Shown here: positions 1 to 8,276 of the stretch, one piece after another
Position numbering within the stretch: the stretch's first letter is position 1
How the letters are laid out: every line of letters starts with the position of its first letter
Origin: an uncultured Prevotellaceae bacterium
GTDB lineage: Bacteria > Bacteroidota > Bacteroidia > Bacteroidales > Muribaculaceae
Reading direction: 5' to 3'
NCBI GenBank assembly: GCA_900320245.1
Contig: ONRP01000014.1
Coordinates: forward strand, 1 to 51,118
Length of the DNA stretch: 51,118 bases
Notes under the pieces: generated by a model
The model's input: the letters and a program-made list of their open reading frames with translations, nothing else
The model's database searches: none
Told to the model about the DNA's origin: nothing
Program-made: the position numbers and the translations under genes

Positions 1-1023
1 GGCAGCGAAGTCCTGCGACAGCTTGGCGTCGTAGAGCATCACGGCGCAGATAGCGCTCTGGGTGGGCTTGATGTCAAAGCCGGCAGCGATCATCTTGTCG
101 CGGAAGTAGTTCACGTTGTCTACGAGCTTGTCGTGCAGGGCATTGCTCTCCTTGAGCATCTTGAACATCTCGATGCTGGCACCCACGATGCCGGGAGCGA
201 TGCTGTTGCTGAACAGGTAAGGACGTGAGCGCTGACGCAGCATGTCGATGATCTCCTTGCGACCCGTGGTGAAACCGCCCATGGCACCGCCGAAGGCCTT
301 GCCCAGCGTGCCGGTGAAGACGTCGATGCGGCCGTAGATGTCGAACTGCTCGGCTACGCCGTGGCCGGTCGGGCCAACGACACCTGCCGAGTGTGACTCA
401 TCGACCATGACCATGGCATCATATTTCTCGGCCAGGTCACAGATCTTGTCCATGGGAGCCACGTTGCCGTCCATCGAGAAGACGCCGTCGGTAGCGATGA
501 TGCGGAAGCGCTGCTCCTGGGCCTGCTTGAGGCACTCCTCGAGTTCGCCCATGTCGGCGTTGGCATAGCGGTAGCGTTTAGCCTTGCACAGGCGCACGCC
601 GTCGATGATCGAAGCGTGGTTCAGCGAGTCGCTGATGATGGCATCCTCCTCGGTCAACAGGGCCTCGAACAGACCGCCGTTGGCGTCAAAGCATGAGCCG
701 TAGAGGATGGCGTCCTCGGTGTGGAAATAGTCGGCGATGGCAGCCTCCAGTTCCTTGTGGATATCGCTGGTACCGCAGATGAAACGTACCGATGACATGC
801 CGTAGCCATGGTGTGACATGGTCTCGGTAGCGGCCTTGATCAGGCGGCTGTTGTCACTGAGGCCCAGATAGTTGTTGGCGCAGAAGTTCATCACCTCGTC
901 GTTGGGCTTCACCTTGATGTCGGCGCGCTGCGGCGTGGTGATGATGCGTTCGTTCTTGTACAAACCGGCAGCCTGGATGTCGGCGAGTTCCTTCTGGAGA
1001 TGTTCCTGAAATTTTCCAAACAT
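1..1023 (-). CDS. kbl: Glycine C-acetyltransferase (2-amino-3-ketobutyrate CoA ligase), 3' end cut by window edge
   Basis: PLP-dependent alpha-oxoamine synthase that cleaves 2-amino-3-ketobutyrate with CoA to glycine and acetyl-CoA, the second step of threonine catabolism, in the cytosol. The protein starts MFGKFQEHLQKEL at 1023 and keeps the family landmarks: NNYLGLS near residue 50, the GSCFDANGG segment, the D-E-S-H PLP-ring segment (VMVDESHSAG) and the lysine region FTGTLGKAFGG. 341 residues are visible of a usual 395 or so; the C-terminus lies left of position 1. Its partner enzyme tdh is at 9437-10396, not adjacent. A -7 box (TACCTTTG) lies 55 bp upstream. Identity is secure; only the missing end is uncertain. 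Confidence 0.95.
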   Translation of the reverse strand, partial: MFGKFQEHLQKELADIQAAGLYKNERIITTPQRADIKVKPNDEVMNFCANNYLGLSDNSRLIKAATETMSHHGYGMSSVRFICGTSDIHKELEAAIADYFHTEDAILYGSCFDANGGLFEALLTEEDAIISDSLNHASIIDGVRLCKAKRYRYANADMGELEECLKQAQEQRFRIIATDGVFSMDGNVAPMDKICDLAEKYDAMVMVDESHSAGVVGPTGHGVAEQFDIYGRIDVFTGTLGKAFGGAMGGFTTGRKEIIDMLRQRSRPYLFSNSIAPGIVGASIEMFKMLKESNALHDKLVDNVNYFRDKMIAAGFDIKPTQSAICAVMLYDAKLSQDFAA

Positions 1024-1380
1024 GATAAAATCAGTTATTTAAAGGTTTGACATTAAGTTAGGTTCATTAGATGACCACAAAGGTAGTGCTTTTTAGTTAA
1101 TAGTGAACAGTTAATAGATAATAGTTTTTATCTTTTTAACGGGTCGCTAACTAATCAGCCAAAGCGCCCTCCACCAAATTTCACGCGAAGTCGCGAAGAC
1201 GCAAAGTTTTTTTTGATTTTCAGTCAATTATCATAGTCAAAACAGGGATGCTTTTTGATAGATTGAAGCATTTTATTTCGTCTGACATATCATAAACAAA
1301 GAATGTAATATGTTAAATATTAAACTCTTAGCACCTTAGCGACTTAGCGCCTTAGCGTGGGGATAATGGCTGAATCGTTA
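1024..1380. other. Intergenic region with promoter and degenerate octamer repeats
   Basis: 357 bp without a convincing gene. It holds the kbl promoter and an AT-rich stretch of TTAACTGTT/TTAATAG words near 1095-1125. It also holds two degenerate 8-mer repeat tracts in opposite orientation: CGCGAAGT-type units at 1182-1206 and CTTAGCGC-type units at 1327-1358, the second reading CGCTAAGG/CGCTAAGT on the minus strand. No terminator with a clear T-run is visible for either flanking gene. Confidence 0.6.
1078..1085 (-). promoter_or_regulatory. -7 box of kbl promoter (TACCTTTG)
   Basis: Matches the Bacteroidota sigma-ABfr -7 consensus TAnnTTTG on the minus strand, 55 bp before the kbl ATG. The extended form CACTACCTTTG recurs at several other promoters in the window. 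No clear -33 TTTG is seen at the usual distance. Confidence 0.6.
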
Positions 1381-2133
1381 CTAATCGTTGTCCGCGCTTG
1401 AAGAAACCTGACCCTGACGCAGGGGAGTGAAGGGTTGCTGGTTCTCTTGGCTCTGCTCCTGCTGCACTTGTTGATGGTCGGTGGTACGGTTGCGGCGTTT
1501 GCGGTGGTGCCATCGTCCGCTGTCGGTCGTGGTTTCCTCCTCGATGACCTCGACTGTGGCGGTTGCTTTGCTGTCAAGGCGCATGCCGCCGTCGAGGGCG
1601 TAGAGTTCATACTGCTCGATGATGCGGATGAGTTTGGCGGGATAGTTCACGTCCTCGGCATAGCCGCAGTCCCTAAGCCCCTGTGCCCAACTGCGGTAGT
1701 CGGTGACGTCGAGTTCGTAGAGCACGCTGTAACGCGGTCCCTTGAGGAACTTGGCGTGGTCGAGGAACGAGTCTTCGGGGGCGCCATACTTGCGGTAACC
1801 CACCGAGCCGAGCGAATCGCCGCCATACACCTCGCCGCTCCAGTGGTAAGCCTTGATGCCGAAGTGGTTGTTAGCCTCCTGGGCCATCTTGCTCTGGCCC
1901 ACGCTGCTCTCGAGGATGCCCTGGGCCAGTGTTATGCTGGCCGGCACACCATATTCACGCTCATGCTGCAAGGCGACAGTCTTGTAGCGGTCGATGTAGT
2001 CCAGATATCGTTGTTGTTTGCTCTGTGCTGGGGCCATAAAGGCCGAAAACAGCACAAAAATCAAGCAAAAAACCAATAATTGCTTGTTTATCGGAAAAAA
2101 AACTTTAATTTTGCGTTCAAAGTTAAAACTCAT
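1381..2133 (-). CDS. Glucosaminidase-domain (FlgJ/AcmA-like) secreted peptidoglycan hydrolase
   Basis: Predicted N-acetylglucosaminidase acting on peptidoglycan in the periplasm or at the surface. The hydrophobic run KQLLVFCLIFVLFSAFMAPAQS is a signal peptide. The mannosyl-glycoprotein endo-beta-N-acetylglucosaminidase fold follows: YGVPASITLAQGILESSVGQS (probable catalytic Glu in ILES), then NNHFGIK, a conserved Y-R-K-Y segment, and LRDCGYAEDVNYPAKLI. The last 60 residues are a Q/E/R-rich low-complexity tail. The frame is open back to 2163; in-frame ATGs lie at 2163, 2145 and 2133. I chose 2133 because it avoids overlapping cdd, which starts at 2144 on the other strand. A possible -7 box lies at 2166-2173, inside cdd. 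Confidence 0.85.
   Translation of the reverse strand: MSFNFERKIKVFFPINKQLLVFCLIFVLFSAFMAPAQSKQQRYLDYIDRYKTVALQHEREYGVPASITLAQGILESSVGQSKMAQEANNHFGIKAYHWSGEVYGGDSLGSVGYRKYGAPEDSFLDHAKFLKGPRYSVLYELDVTDYRSWAQGLRDCGYAEDVNYPAKLIRIIEQYELYALDGGMRLDSKATATVEVIEEETTTDSGRWHHRKRRNRTTDHQQVQQEQSQENQQPFTPLRQGQVSSSADND
2084..2113 (+). promoter_or_regulatory. Promoter of cdd (-33 TTG, 19 nt, -7 TAATTTTG)
   Basis: TTG at 2084-2086 and TAATTTTG at 2106-2113 with 19 nt between them fit the Bacteroidota promoter. The -7 box is 30 bp before the cdd ATG and lies inside the 5' coding part of the divergent glucosaminidase gene. Confidence 0.7.
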
Positions 2134-2143
2134 AATTTCATTC

Positions 2144-2608
2144 ATGACTGAAAAGAAAATCACGACAAAGGTAAGGGTTTATTCTTATAATGAACTCACT
2201 GAGGAGCAAAAAAAATTAGTTGACCTTGCTCGCGAGGCCACAATGAACTCCTATTCGCCTTATAGCAACTTCAAGGTTGGCGCCGCCTTGGAACTTGACA
2301 ATGGAGAAATCTTTATCGGTGCTAATCAGGAGAATGCGGCCTTTGCAGGCATCTGTGGTGAGCGTGCCGCACTCTATGCTGCCGGTGCAAAATTCCCAGG
2401 TGTGCCCGTCAAGTCGGTTGCCATCACTTCTTTCACGCGAGACGAGTTCGTCGTAGAGCCCACGGCCCCCTGCGGCGTGTGCCGCCAGGCTTTCCTGGAG
2501 TTTGAGAAAAACGGTCATCCCATCGAACTGATCCTTGCTGGCAAGGAGAAAATCTATATCCTTGACAGTTTCAAGGACACCATGCCGCTGTCGTTTACCG
2601 AATTCTGA
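2144..2608 (+). CDS. cdd: Cytidine deaminase
   Basis: Zinc hydrolase converting (deoxy)cytidine to (deoxy)uridine in pyrimidine salvage. The 154-residue protein has the cytidine deaminase signature: C71-x-E73 (ICGERAA) and the P-C110-G-V-C113 motif supply the zinc ligands and catalytic Glu of the tetrameric class, with SPYSNFKVGAAL near the N-terminus. Length is a little above the 130-140 typical of the family. The open frame extends back to 2018, but the -7 box at 2106-2113 rules out earlier starts. The start is ATG 2144, one base from a candidate start of the divergent glucosaminidase gene. Confidence 0.95.
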   Translation: MTEKKITTKVRVYSYNELTEEQKKLVDLAREATMNSYSPYSNFKVGAALELDNGEIFIGANQENAAFAGICGERAALYAAGAKFPGVPVKSVAITSFTRDEFVVEPTAPCGVCRQAFLEFEKNGHPIELILAGKEKIYILDSFKDTMPLSFTEF

Positions 2609-2643
2609 TACATCAGGCGACAAGAACAACGACGTGAGACAAC

Positions 2644-2667
2644 CTTGACAACACGGTATAACCGTTG
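2644..2667 (+). terminator. Possible weak terminator or hairpin after cdd
   Basis: GACAACACGGT-ATA-ACCGTTGTC forms an imperfect stem with a two-base bulge, 36 bp after the cdd stop. There is no T-run, so termination is uncertain; it could also be a regulatory hairpin in the leader of the next gene. Confidence 0.3.
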
Positions 2668-2684
2668 TCACGGAGTGTTTCCCT

Positions 2685-5246
2685 ATGAATCAACAAAAAT
2701 CAACCATAATAATGAGTAATAATTTAGACAAGAAACTGATTGGGTCGCTGTCGCTTGCCGACGTGGTCCACTTCGTGATTGCGGTGATAACCTTCGCCGT
2801 CATCTCATGGATTTATTTCTATCCCAACGATGTGAATGGTGACGTCCTGCAGCAGCACGATACCCAGCAGGGTATCGCCAACAGCCAGGAGTTACACACC
2901 TTTGAGGCACAAACGGGTGAGAAATCATGGTGGACCGATGCCTTGTTCGGCGGTATGCCCGCATTCCAGATTGCACCGTCCTATGAGGGCACGAGTTACC
3001 TGACCCCCTTACAGGGTCTGCTGCGCTTGTACTTCCCCACGCCGGTGAGTTGGGTGTTCCTGCTGATGCTGGGATTCTTCCTGCTGATGCTGGCCTTCAA
3101 GGTCAAGTGGTACTATGCCGTGCTGGGTGCTATCGGCTACGCCTTCTCGAGTTACTTCTTCATCTTGATGGGAGCCGGCCACATCTGGAAACTGATGGTG
3201 CTTGCCTATATCCCGCCCACCATTGCCGGCATCGTGTGGTGCTACCGTGGCAAATACCTGGGCGGCGCTGCCATCGCTGCCTTGTTTGGTGCGCTGCAAC
3301 TGGCCAGCAACCATGTGCAGATGACCTATTACTCGATGTTCATCGTCGCGTTGCTGGTCATCGCCTATCTGGTCAAGGCCATCATGGACAAGAAGGTGGG
3401 ACGCTGGTGCATCGCCACGGCCTCGCTTGCCGTGGCTGCAGGATTGGCCTTGGCGGCCAATGCCCCCAACCTGTACATGACCTATAAATACTCCAAGGAA
3501 ACCATCCGTGGCGGGCACAGCGAACTCACGCCCACTGGCGAAGAGGCCGCAAATGCAAAGCCCACCAAGGGCGGCCTGGACAAGGATTATATCACCCAGT
3601 GGAGTTACGGCAAGGGCGAGACGTTCACGCTGCTCATCCCCAACTGCAAGGGTGGTGCTTCCATCAAGCCCGAGCACGGTCAAAACCGAGGCCTCAGCCT
3701 GATGGATGTGCCCAAGGCACAGGATTTGGCCGAGAGCGGGAGAATAGGCAGCACGGAAGCCCAGGTTCTGAGTCAAATGCCACAATACTTCGGTGACCAG
3801 CCGATGACCAACGGCCCGGTCTACGTCGGTGCACTCATCTTTGCCCTGTTCCTGCTGGGATGTATCATTGTAAAGGGTCCCGAGAAGTGGGCTCTGCTCA
3901 TTGTCACCATCATCAGCATCCTGCTCTCGTGGGGTCACAATATGATGTGGCTCACCGACTTCATGATTGACCACTTCCCGATGTACAACAAGTTCCGCAC
4001 GGTAGCGTCGATTCTTGTCATTGCCGAGATTGCCATGCCCATCCTCGCGGTGCTTGGCCTGCGGGAACTGTTCAAGGAGCCTGACGGCTGGCGCAAGTAC
4101 CGCATCCCGCTGATCATTTCGTTCGGCTTCAGTGCTTTTGTCTGCCTGTTGGCAGCATTGATTCCCGACATCTTCGGCCACTTCTCGGTCCAGGAGAATG
4201 AGCAACTTGTTTCCATGGGTCTCTTGCAGCAGCATCCTGAAGTCGATGATGCTATCGCCGCCGTGCGTGGCAGCATGGTGCGTGCCGATGCCCTGCGCAG
4301 TCTCTTGTTTATCGCCCTTGGCTGTGGTGTCATCTTCCTTTATCTCAAGGGAAAACTCAACGAGTTGGCTGCAACGCTCATTGTGGCAGGCATCGTGCTG
4401 GTGGACATGTACGCCGTGAACAAGCGCTACATCGACTCCGAGACCTTCACTTCGCGCTACGAGGTGAGTGAAACGCCTATTGCCATGCGTCCCGTTGATG
4501 CCCAGATTCTGCAGGACAAGGATATGAACTACCGCGTGTTTGATGTGAGGAACTTTGGTGATGCAGCGCCCAGTTACTTCCACAAGACCGTGGGCGGTTA
4601 CCATGCCGCCAAGTTGTCGCGTTACAACGACCTGATTGAGCATCAGATTGCCAACAACAATTTCCAAGTGCTCAATATGCTCAACACGCGCTACATCATC
4701 ATCGATGAAAATACCGCACAGCGCAATCCCGATGCATTGGGCAACGCTTGGTTTGTCGACTCGCTGACCTATGTCAAGAATGCTGACGATGAGATGGCCT
4801 TCCTCAATGACTTCAACCCCGCCAAGAGCGCTGTCGCCGACACCAAGTTCCGTGATAAATTGGGCGAGGCCAGGGCTGCCCAGCCGGGCGACACCATCTA
4901 CGAGACCTCCTATGCCCCCAACCACCTCACCTACAAGAGCCATAGCGCCCTGGGCGGTGTTGCCGTCTTCAGCGAGGTGTATTTCCCCTGGGGCTGGAAG
5001 GTGACCGTCGACGGCAAACCCGTCGAGATGGGTCGTGTGAACTACGTGCTGCGCGCCCTGCAGTTGCCGGCCGGTGACCATGAGATTGACTTCAAGTTCG
5101 ACCCCGACGAGGTCACCAAGACGCAGACCTGGGCCAAGATTGGCGTGATAGCCATCTACATCCTGCTGCTGTTGGCGCTGAACTACGCTATCTTTGGCAA
5201 CAAGTTGCGCAAGAAAGAGAGCGAGGAAACCGAAATCAGCGAATAA
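2685..5246 (+). CDS. YfhO-family polytopic membrane protein
   Basis: Large inner-membrane protein of the YfhO family, whose members resemble GT-C glycosyltransferases; a role in cell-envelope glycan transfer is inferred and the substrate is unknown. 853 residues with about 12 hydrophobic helices: one near residue 30, a dense block 115-260, another 375-480 and more at 510-590. A soluble C-terminal domain follows (about 590-820; ARAAQPGDTIYETSYAPNHLTY..WKVTVDGKPV) and a final helix KIGVIAIYILLLLALNYAIF. The YFPWGWKVTVDG strand near the end is a common signature of Bacteroidota YfhO proteins. ATG 2712 (MSNNLDKK) is an equally plausible start. The next gene begins at or before this gene's stop, so the two are co-transcribed. 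Confidence 0.85.
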   Translation: MNQQKSTIIMSNNLDKKLIGSLSLADVVHFVIAVITFAVISWIYFYPNDVNGDVLQQHDTQQGIANSQELHTFEAQTGEKSWWTDALFGGMPAFQIAPSYEGTSYLTPLQGLLRLYFPTPVSWVFLLMLGFFLLMLAFKVKWYYAVLGAIGYAFSSYFFILMGAGHIWKLMVLAYIPPTIAGIVWCYRGKYLGGAAIAALFGALQLASNHVQMTYYSMFIVALLVIAYLVKAIMDKKVGRWCIATASLAVAAGLALAANAPNLYMTYKYSKETIRGGHSELTPTGEEAANAKPTKGGLDKDYITQWSYGKGETFTLLIPNCKGGASIKPEHGQNRGLSLMDVPKAQDLAESGRIGSTEAQVLSQMPQYFGDQPMTNGPVYVGALIFALFLLGCIIVKGPEKWALLIVTIISILLSWGHNMMWLTDFMIDHFPMYNKFRTVASILVIAEIAMPILAVLGLRELFKEPDGWRKYRIPLIISFGFSAFVCLLAALIPDIFGHFSVQENEQLVSMGLLQQHPEVDDAIAAVRGSMVRADALRSLLFIALGCGVIFLYLKGKLNELAATLIVAGIVLVDMYAVNKRYIDSETFTSRYEVSETPIAMRPVDAQILQDKDMNYRVFDVRNFGDAAPSYFHKTVGGYHAAKLSRYNDLIEHQIANNNFQVLNMLNTRYIIIDENTAQRNPDALGNAWFVDSLTYVKNADDEMAFLNDFNPAKSAVADTKFRDKLGEARAAQPGDTIYETSYAPNHLTYKSHSALGGVAVFSEVYFPWGWKVTVDGKPVEMGRVNYVLRALQLPAGDHEIDFKFDPDEVTKTQTWAKIGVIAIYILLLLALNYAIFGNKLRKKESEETEISE

Positions 5247-5256
5247 TAATCGGCCA

Positions 5257-5961
5257 TTGAGCGCCCTGAAACGATATCTCACAGCCTGGAGCCGCCACCA
5301 CCGCAGTGGCGGCTTCGGCATACATTCGCCCTACGCCTACGCCTTCGTGCGCAACGTGTGGCGCCAGCGCCTGCCCTATTATGCCTATGAAGGCATCCAC
5401 CAGTTGCTTGACACCATCAAGTCGGGCACCACGCGGGAGCAGCGCCGCGAGATAGACCTCATCAGCGAGAGCGAGGCGAGGCTGTTGTTCAGGTTGGCCA
5501 ACTTTTTTGGACCGCTGCGCATCCTGCAGGCGGGAGCCGCCACAGGTGTCGAGAGTGTCGCCATGCTCGAGGTGAGCCATCGCAGCCACCTCTACCTGTA
5601 TGACCCGCAACTGGAGCACAAACCACTTGCCGTGCGCGTGTTGCAGAGCCAGTTGGATAGGGTAGAGTGCTATGACGACCTCCAGGTCGCCCTCGATGAA
5701 ATGATGTCTGCCGGCGATTGTGATGACGCGCTGATGATGGCACTGGTCAACATGCCTGTCGGCGAAGCCGTGTTGATGCGCCTGCTGGATGTCCGTTGTG
5801 TGGTTGTGCTGCGCAACCTGATCCGCGACCCGGATATGGCACGCCTGTTCGACGTCTGCTGCCGCCACATGGCTAAGGGTCAGACTTACACCAACGGCAA
5901 AATCGGTATCCTCAATCCCAATGCCAAACTCCAGCGCGAGGATTTTTCGCTGTGGCTGTAA
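5257..5961 (+). CDS. SAM-dependent methyltransferase-like protein
   Basis: About 235 residues, resembling the Bacteroidota class I methyltransferase family that begins with a basic helix and the motif GFGIHSPYAYAFV. A Rossmann-like segment PLRILQAGAATGVESVAML (the usual E/D-x-G-x-G-x-G is degenerate) would bind SAM, followed by LYLYDPQL. The substrate is unknown. The frame stays open back to an ATG at 5194, which would overlap the YfhO gene by 53 bp and add a very basic, unconserved-looking leader. TTG 5257, 10 bp past the YfhO stop, gives the more natural N-terminus LSALKRYLTAW. It is the last gene before a bidirectional terminator. Confidence 0.7.
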   Translation: MSALKRYLTAWSRHHRSGGFGIHSPYAYAFVRNVWRQRLPYYAYEGIHQLLDTIKSGTTREQRREIDLISESEARLLFRLANFFGPLRILQAGAATGVESVAMLEVSHRSHLYLYDPQLEHKPLAVRVLQSQLDRVECYDDLQVALDEMMSAGDCDDALMMALVNMPVGEAVLMRLLDVRCVVVLRNLIRDPDMARLFDVCCRHMAKGQTYTNGKIGILNPNAKLQREDFSLWL

Positions 5962-5994
5962 CCACTGTAACTGTCCATCATGCGACATAAAGAA

Positions 5995-6022
5995 ACCGCC
6001 CTGGCCGATAGGTCAGGGCGGT
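5995..6022. terminator. Bidirectional terminator between convergent genes
   Basis: Perfect 9-bp stem ACCGCCCTG / CAGGGCGGT with a 10-nt loop, between convergent stops at 5961 and 6050. On the minus strand it is followed by TTTCTTT; on the plus strand only a weak T-run (AATCGTTT) follows. Confidence 0.7.
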
Positions 6023-6049
6023 AATCGTTTCGGTATTCCGACGATGGGA

Positions 6050-6925
6050 TTACTTCATGCGCACTTGAGGCATCTGAGGCATAGCAGGCTGCTCGTTGGG
6101 ATCCTGAATACCTACGGTCTCAATTTCGAAAAGCAAGGTCTCGTTGGCCTTGATATTGGGCATCCTGCCCTGCTTGCCGTAAGCCAAGTCGCTGGGGATG
6201 ACAACCTCAAACTTGCTGCCGGGCTTCATGAGTTGGAGAATCTCGGCGAAGCCGGGAACAACCTGCTTCAGGTTCATGGGCCTGGGCTCACCCTTGCTGT
6301 TGTCAAACTCGGTGCCGTCGATGTGCTTGCCGACGTAAATCACCTTGACAACGTCGCTGTCGCAGAAGTTCTTGCCCTCACCCGGGTTGATAACTTTGTA
6401 GGCGATACCCGACTTGGTGAAGGTGTAACTCTTGTCGTTTTTGAGTTTCTTCATGTACTCCTCACCCTTAGCCTTGTTCTCCTTGGCCATGGGCGACTGC
6501 TCGATAGCCTTGTCGATGAGGGGCTCAATCTTGCTCTGGATGGCAGCCATATCTTCTTGGCTCATGGGGGTCTTGGCGTTGAGGGCGTCGGTCAGATGCT
6601 TCATGAACAGGGCCTTGTTCATGGGCATACCGCACTGCATGTTGATGCCCTGATAGAGTTGGGCAACCTGCATACCCATCTGCAGACCGGCCTGGAACGA
6701 CCTGCTGGTGTCGGCGTTAGCCATATATTCAATACCCTTGAGCAATTCGTTGATGTCGATGGTCGAGTCCATGGAAATACGCTGTTTCATGTCGGCACCT
6801 GCCAGGTCACCGAATACCATGCTCAGCGAGTCCATTGCGTCCGAAGATGACGATGCGCTGTCGTTGCAACTCATGAAGCCCATAGAGAGCATACCTGCTG
6901 CTACAAATACTAAAATCTTCTTCAT
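6050..6925 (-). CDS. FKBP-type peptidyl-prolyl isomerase lipoprotein with N-terminal dimerisation region (Mip/FkpA-like)
   Basis: Periplasmic or outer-membrane lipoprotein isomerase/chaperone. Signal peptide with lipobox LSMGFMSC near residue 20. Residues 40-170 are an alpha-helical FKBP_N-like segment (GLQMGMQVAQLYQG, MNKALFMKHLTDAL), and 180-275 form the FKBP fold (VIYVGKHIDGTEFDNS, VVPGFAEILQLM, SDLAYG). Compared with its two neighbours the pocket is altered: VIPGW is VVPGF, so the tryptophan at the floor of the site is replaced by phenylalanine, and the usual F after the hairpin is M. Catalysis may be weak and chaperone activity dominant. Last gene of a three-FKBP run (57 bp gap). Confidence 0.92.
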   Translation of the reverse strand: MKKILVFVAAGMLSMGFMSCNDSASSSSDAMDSLSMVFGDLAGADMKQRISMDSTIDINELLKGIEYMANADTSRSFQAGLQMGMQVAQLYQGINMQCGMPMNKALFMKHLTDALNAKTPMSQEDMAAIQSKIEPLIDKAIEQSPMAKENKAKGEEYMKKLKNDKSYTFTKSGIAYKVINPGEGKNFCDSDVVKVIYVGKHIDGTEFDNSKGEPRPMNLKQVVPGFAEILQLMKPGSKFEVVIPSDLAYGKQGRMPNIKANETLLFEIETVGIQDPNEQPAMPQMPQVRMK

Positions 6926-6982
6926 AATAATAAAACTGTAGTTTTTTAAAGAAATAATGTTGTTATGTGATTAAAAATGTTT

Positions 6983-7516
6983 TTACTTGCTCTTGGTGAC
7001 CTTGATCAACTCGACGTCAAAGATGAGCGTGGAATTGGGCAGGATGTCATCGCCGGCACCACGTTCGCCATAGGCCAACTCGCTGGGGATGAACAGACGG
7101 TACTTGGAGCCCTCGCTCATGAGTTGCAGACCCTCGGTCCAACCGGGGATGACGCGGTTCAGGGGGAAGGTGGCGGGTTCGCCGCGCTCCACGCTGCTGT
7201 CAAACACCTTGCCGTCGATCAGGGTACCGGTGTAGTGAACAGTGACGGTGTCGGTGGCGCCGGGCTTAGCACCCTTGCCTTCCTTCAGTACCATGTACTG
7301 CAGGCCGCTCTCGGTGACCTTGACACTGTCCTTCTTGGCGTTCTCTTCGAGGAACTCACGGCCCAGGGTCAGGTTGTCCTTAATCTGGTTAACCGTGTCG
7401 GGAGCCGTCTGCTCGGTATTCTCGGTATTGGCCTCGGTCGTTGACTCATTGCCGCCGCAACCTGCCATGCCTGCAACCAGCATAGCCACCATTGCCATTG
7501 CAAAAAACTTCTTCAT
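6983..7516 (-). CDS. FKBP-type peptidyl-prolyl isomerase lipoprotein
   Basis: 177-residue secreted lipoprotein with lipobox VAGMAGC (Cys20), an acidic Thr-rich linker to about residue 45, a short helix ([15 protein letters not shown]) and a complete FKBP domain: [54 protein letters not shown]. All pocket residues (Tyr, Phe-Asp, Val-Ile, Trp, Tyr) are present, so it should be an active prolyl isomerase in the periplasm. It is clearly paralogous to the next upstream gene: the stretch encoding [13 protein letters not shown] is almost identical at DNA level (near 7170-7210 and 7750-7790). Confidence 0.93.
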   Translation of the reverse strand: MKKFFAMAMVAMLVAGMAGCGGNESTTEANTENTEQTAPDTVNQIKDNLTLGREFLEENAKKDSVKVTESGLQYMVLKEGKGAKPGATDTVTVHYTGTLIDGKVFDSSVERGEPATFPLNRVIPGWTEGLQLMSEGSKYRLFIPSELAYGERGAGDDILPNSTLIFDVELIKVTKSK

Positions 7517-7563
7517 TTCAGTGTATTTAAATGTTGAAAACTTATTGATTCGATGGGAGTGGG

Positions 7564-8151
7564 TTACTTCTTCTCGACTTTGAGGAGTTGTACGTCAAAG
7601 ATGAGGGTGGAGTTGGGCTGGATGGGACCAGTGCCGTGGGAACCGTAGGCGAGGTTGGATGGGATGAACAACCTGTAGGCAGCACCCTCGCGCATCAGTT
7701 GCAGACCCTCTACCCAGCCGGGGATGACCTGGCCGACGGCAAAGGTGGCGGGCTCGCCGCGCTCCACGCTGCTGTCAAACACGGTGCCGTCGATCAGCAT
7801 GCCGGTATAATGTACGGTGACCACATCGTTGGGGCCGGGCTGCAGGCCGTCGCCCTCTTTCACAACCTGATACTGCAGGCCGCTCTCGGTGACTTTGACA
7901 CCCTCGGCGTTCTTGTTCTTCTCCAGGTACTCGCGACCCAGGCGCTCGTTCTGTTCGGCACCTTCCTTCTCGAGATTGGTAAAGAAGTCGGTTACAATCT
8001 GCTTGGCCTCGTCAAAGGTCATCTTCTGCTCTGCACCTTCATAGATGGCTCTCAGTCCATCGGCAAAGTCGTTGATATCCAGTTTCTTGATGCCTGAGCC
8101 AATGAAGTTTCCGCCCATGCTCAAGCCTAATGCATAACTCAGTTTATCCAT
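7564..8151 (-). CDS. FKBP-type peptidyl-prolyl isomerase, no signal peptide (FklB-like)
   Basis: 195 residues with no signal peptide, so probably cytosolic. The N-terminus [16 protein letters not shown] and the helical region to about residue 85 match the dimerisation arm of FklB/FKBP22-type isomerases; the catalytic domain follows ([54 protein letters not shown]) with a full set of pocket residues. First gene of the three-FKBP operon, with a -7 box about 30 bp upstream. Confidence 0.93.
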   Translation of the reverse strand: MDKLSYALGLSMGGNFIGSGIKKLDINDFADGLRAIYEGAEQKMTFDEAKQIVTDFFTNLEKEGAEQNERLGREYLEKNKNAEGVKVTESGLQYQVVKEGDGLQPGPNDVVTVHYTGMLIDGTVFDSSVERGEPATFAVGQVIPGWVEGLQLMREGAAYRLFIPSNLAYGSHGTGPIQPNSTLIFDVQLLKVEKK

Positions 8152-8182
8152 TGATTAATCTACTTTTTTGTAAAAAACGGTG

Positions 8183-8190
8183 CAAAGATA
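8183..8190 (-). promoter_or_regulatory. -7 box (TATCTTTG) for the FKBP operon
   Basis: TAnnTTTG on the minus strand, 32 bp before the first FKBP ATG. It sits in a 125-bp divergent region shared with the sirtuin gene. No convincing -33 TTTG is visible. Confidence 0.55.
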
Positions 8191-8233
8191 GTTATTTATG
8201 TGATTGTGGTGACCGTTTTTGATTTTTTTTTAT

Positions 8234-8241
8234 TATTTTTG
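8234..8241 (+). promoter_or_regulatory. -7 box (TATTTTTG) for the sirtuin gene
   Basis: TAnnTTTG on the plus strand, 35 bp before ATG 8277, inside a T-rich tract. A -33 element is not clear, so this is a moderate call. Confidence 0.45.
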
Positions 8242-8276
8242 CTCTCACATTATTAAAAAAACTTATCTCAAGGACT

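Noticed and set aside
3009-5321. A 770-residue open frame on the minus strand opposite the YfhO gene
   Set aside because: It is antisense to a clear membrane protein, has no recognisable domain, and is His/Gln/Gly-rich as expected from reading GC-rich codons backwards.
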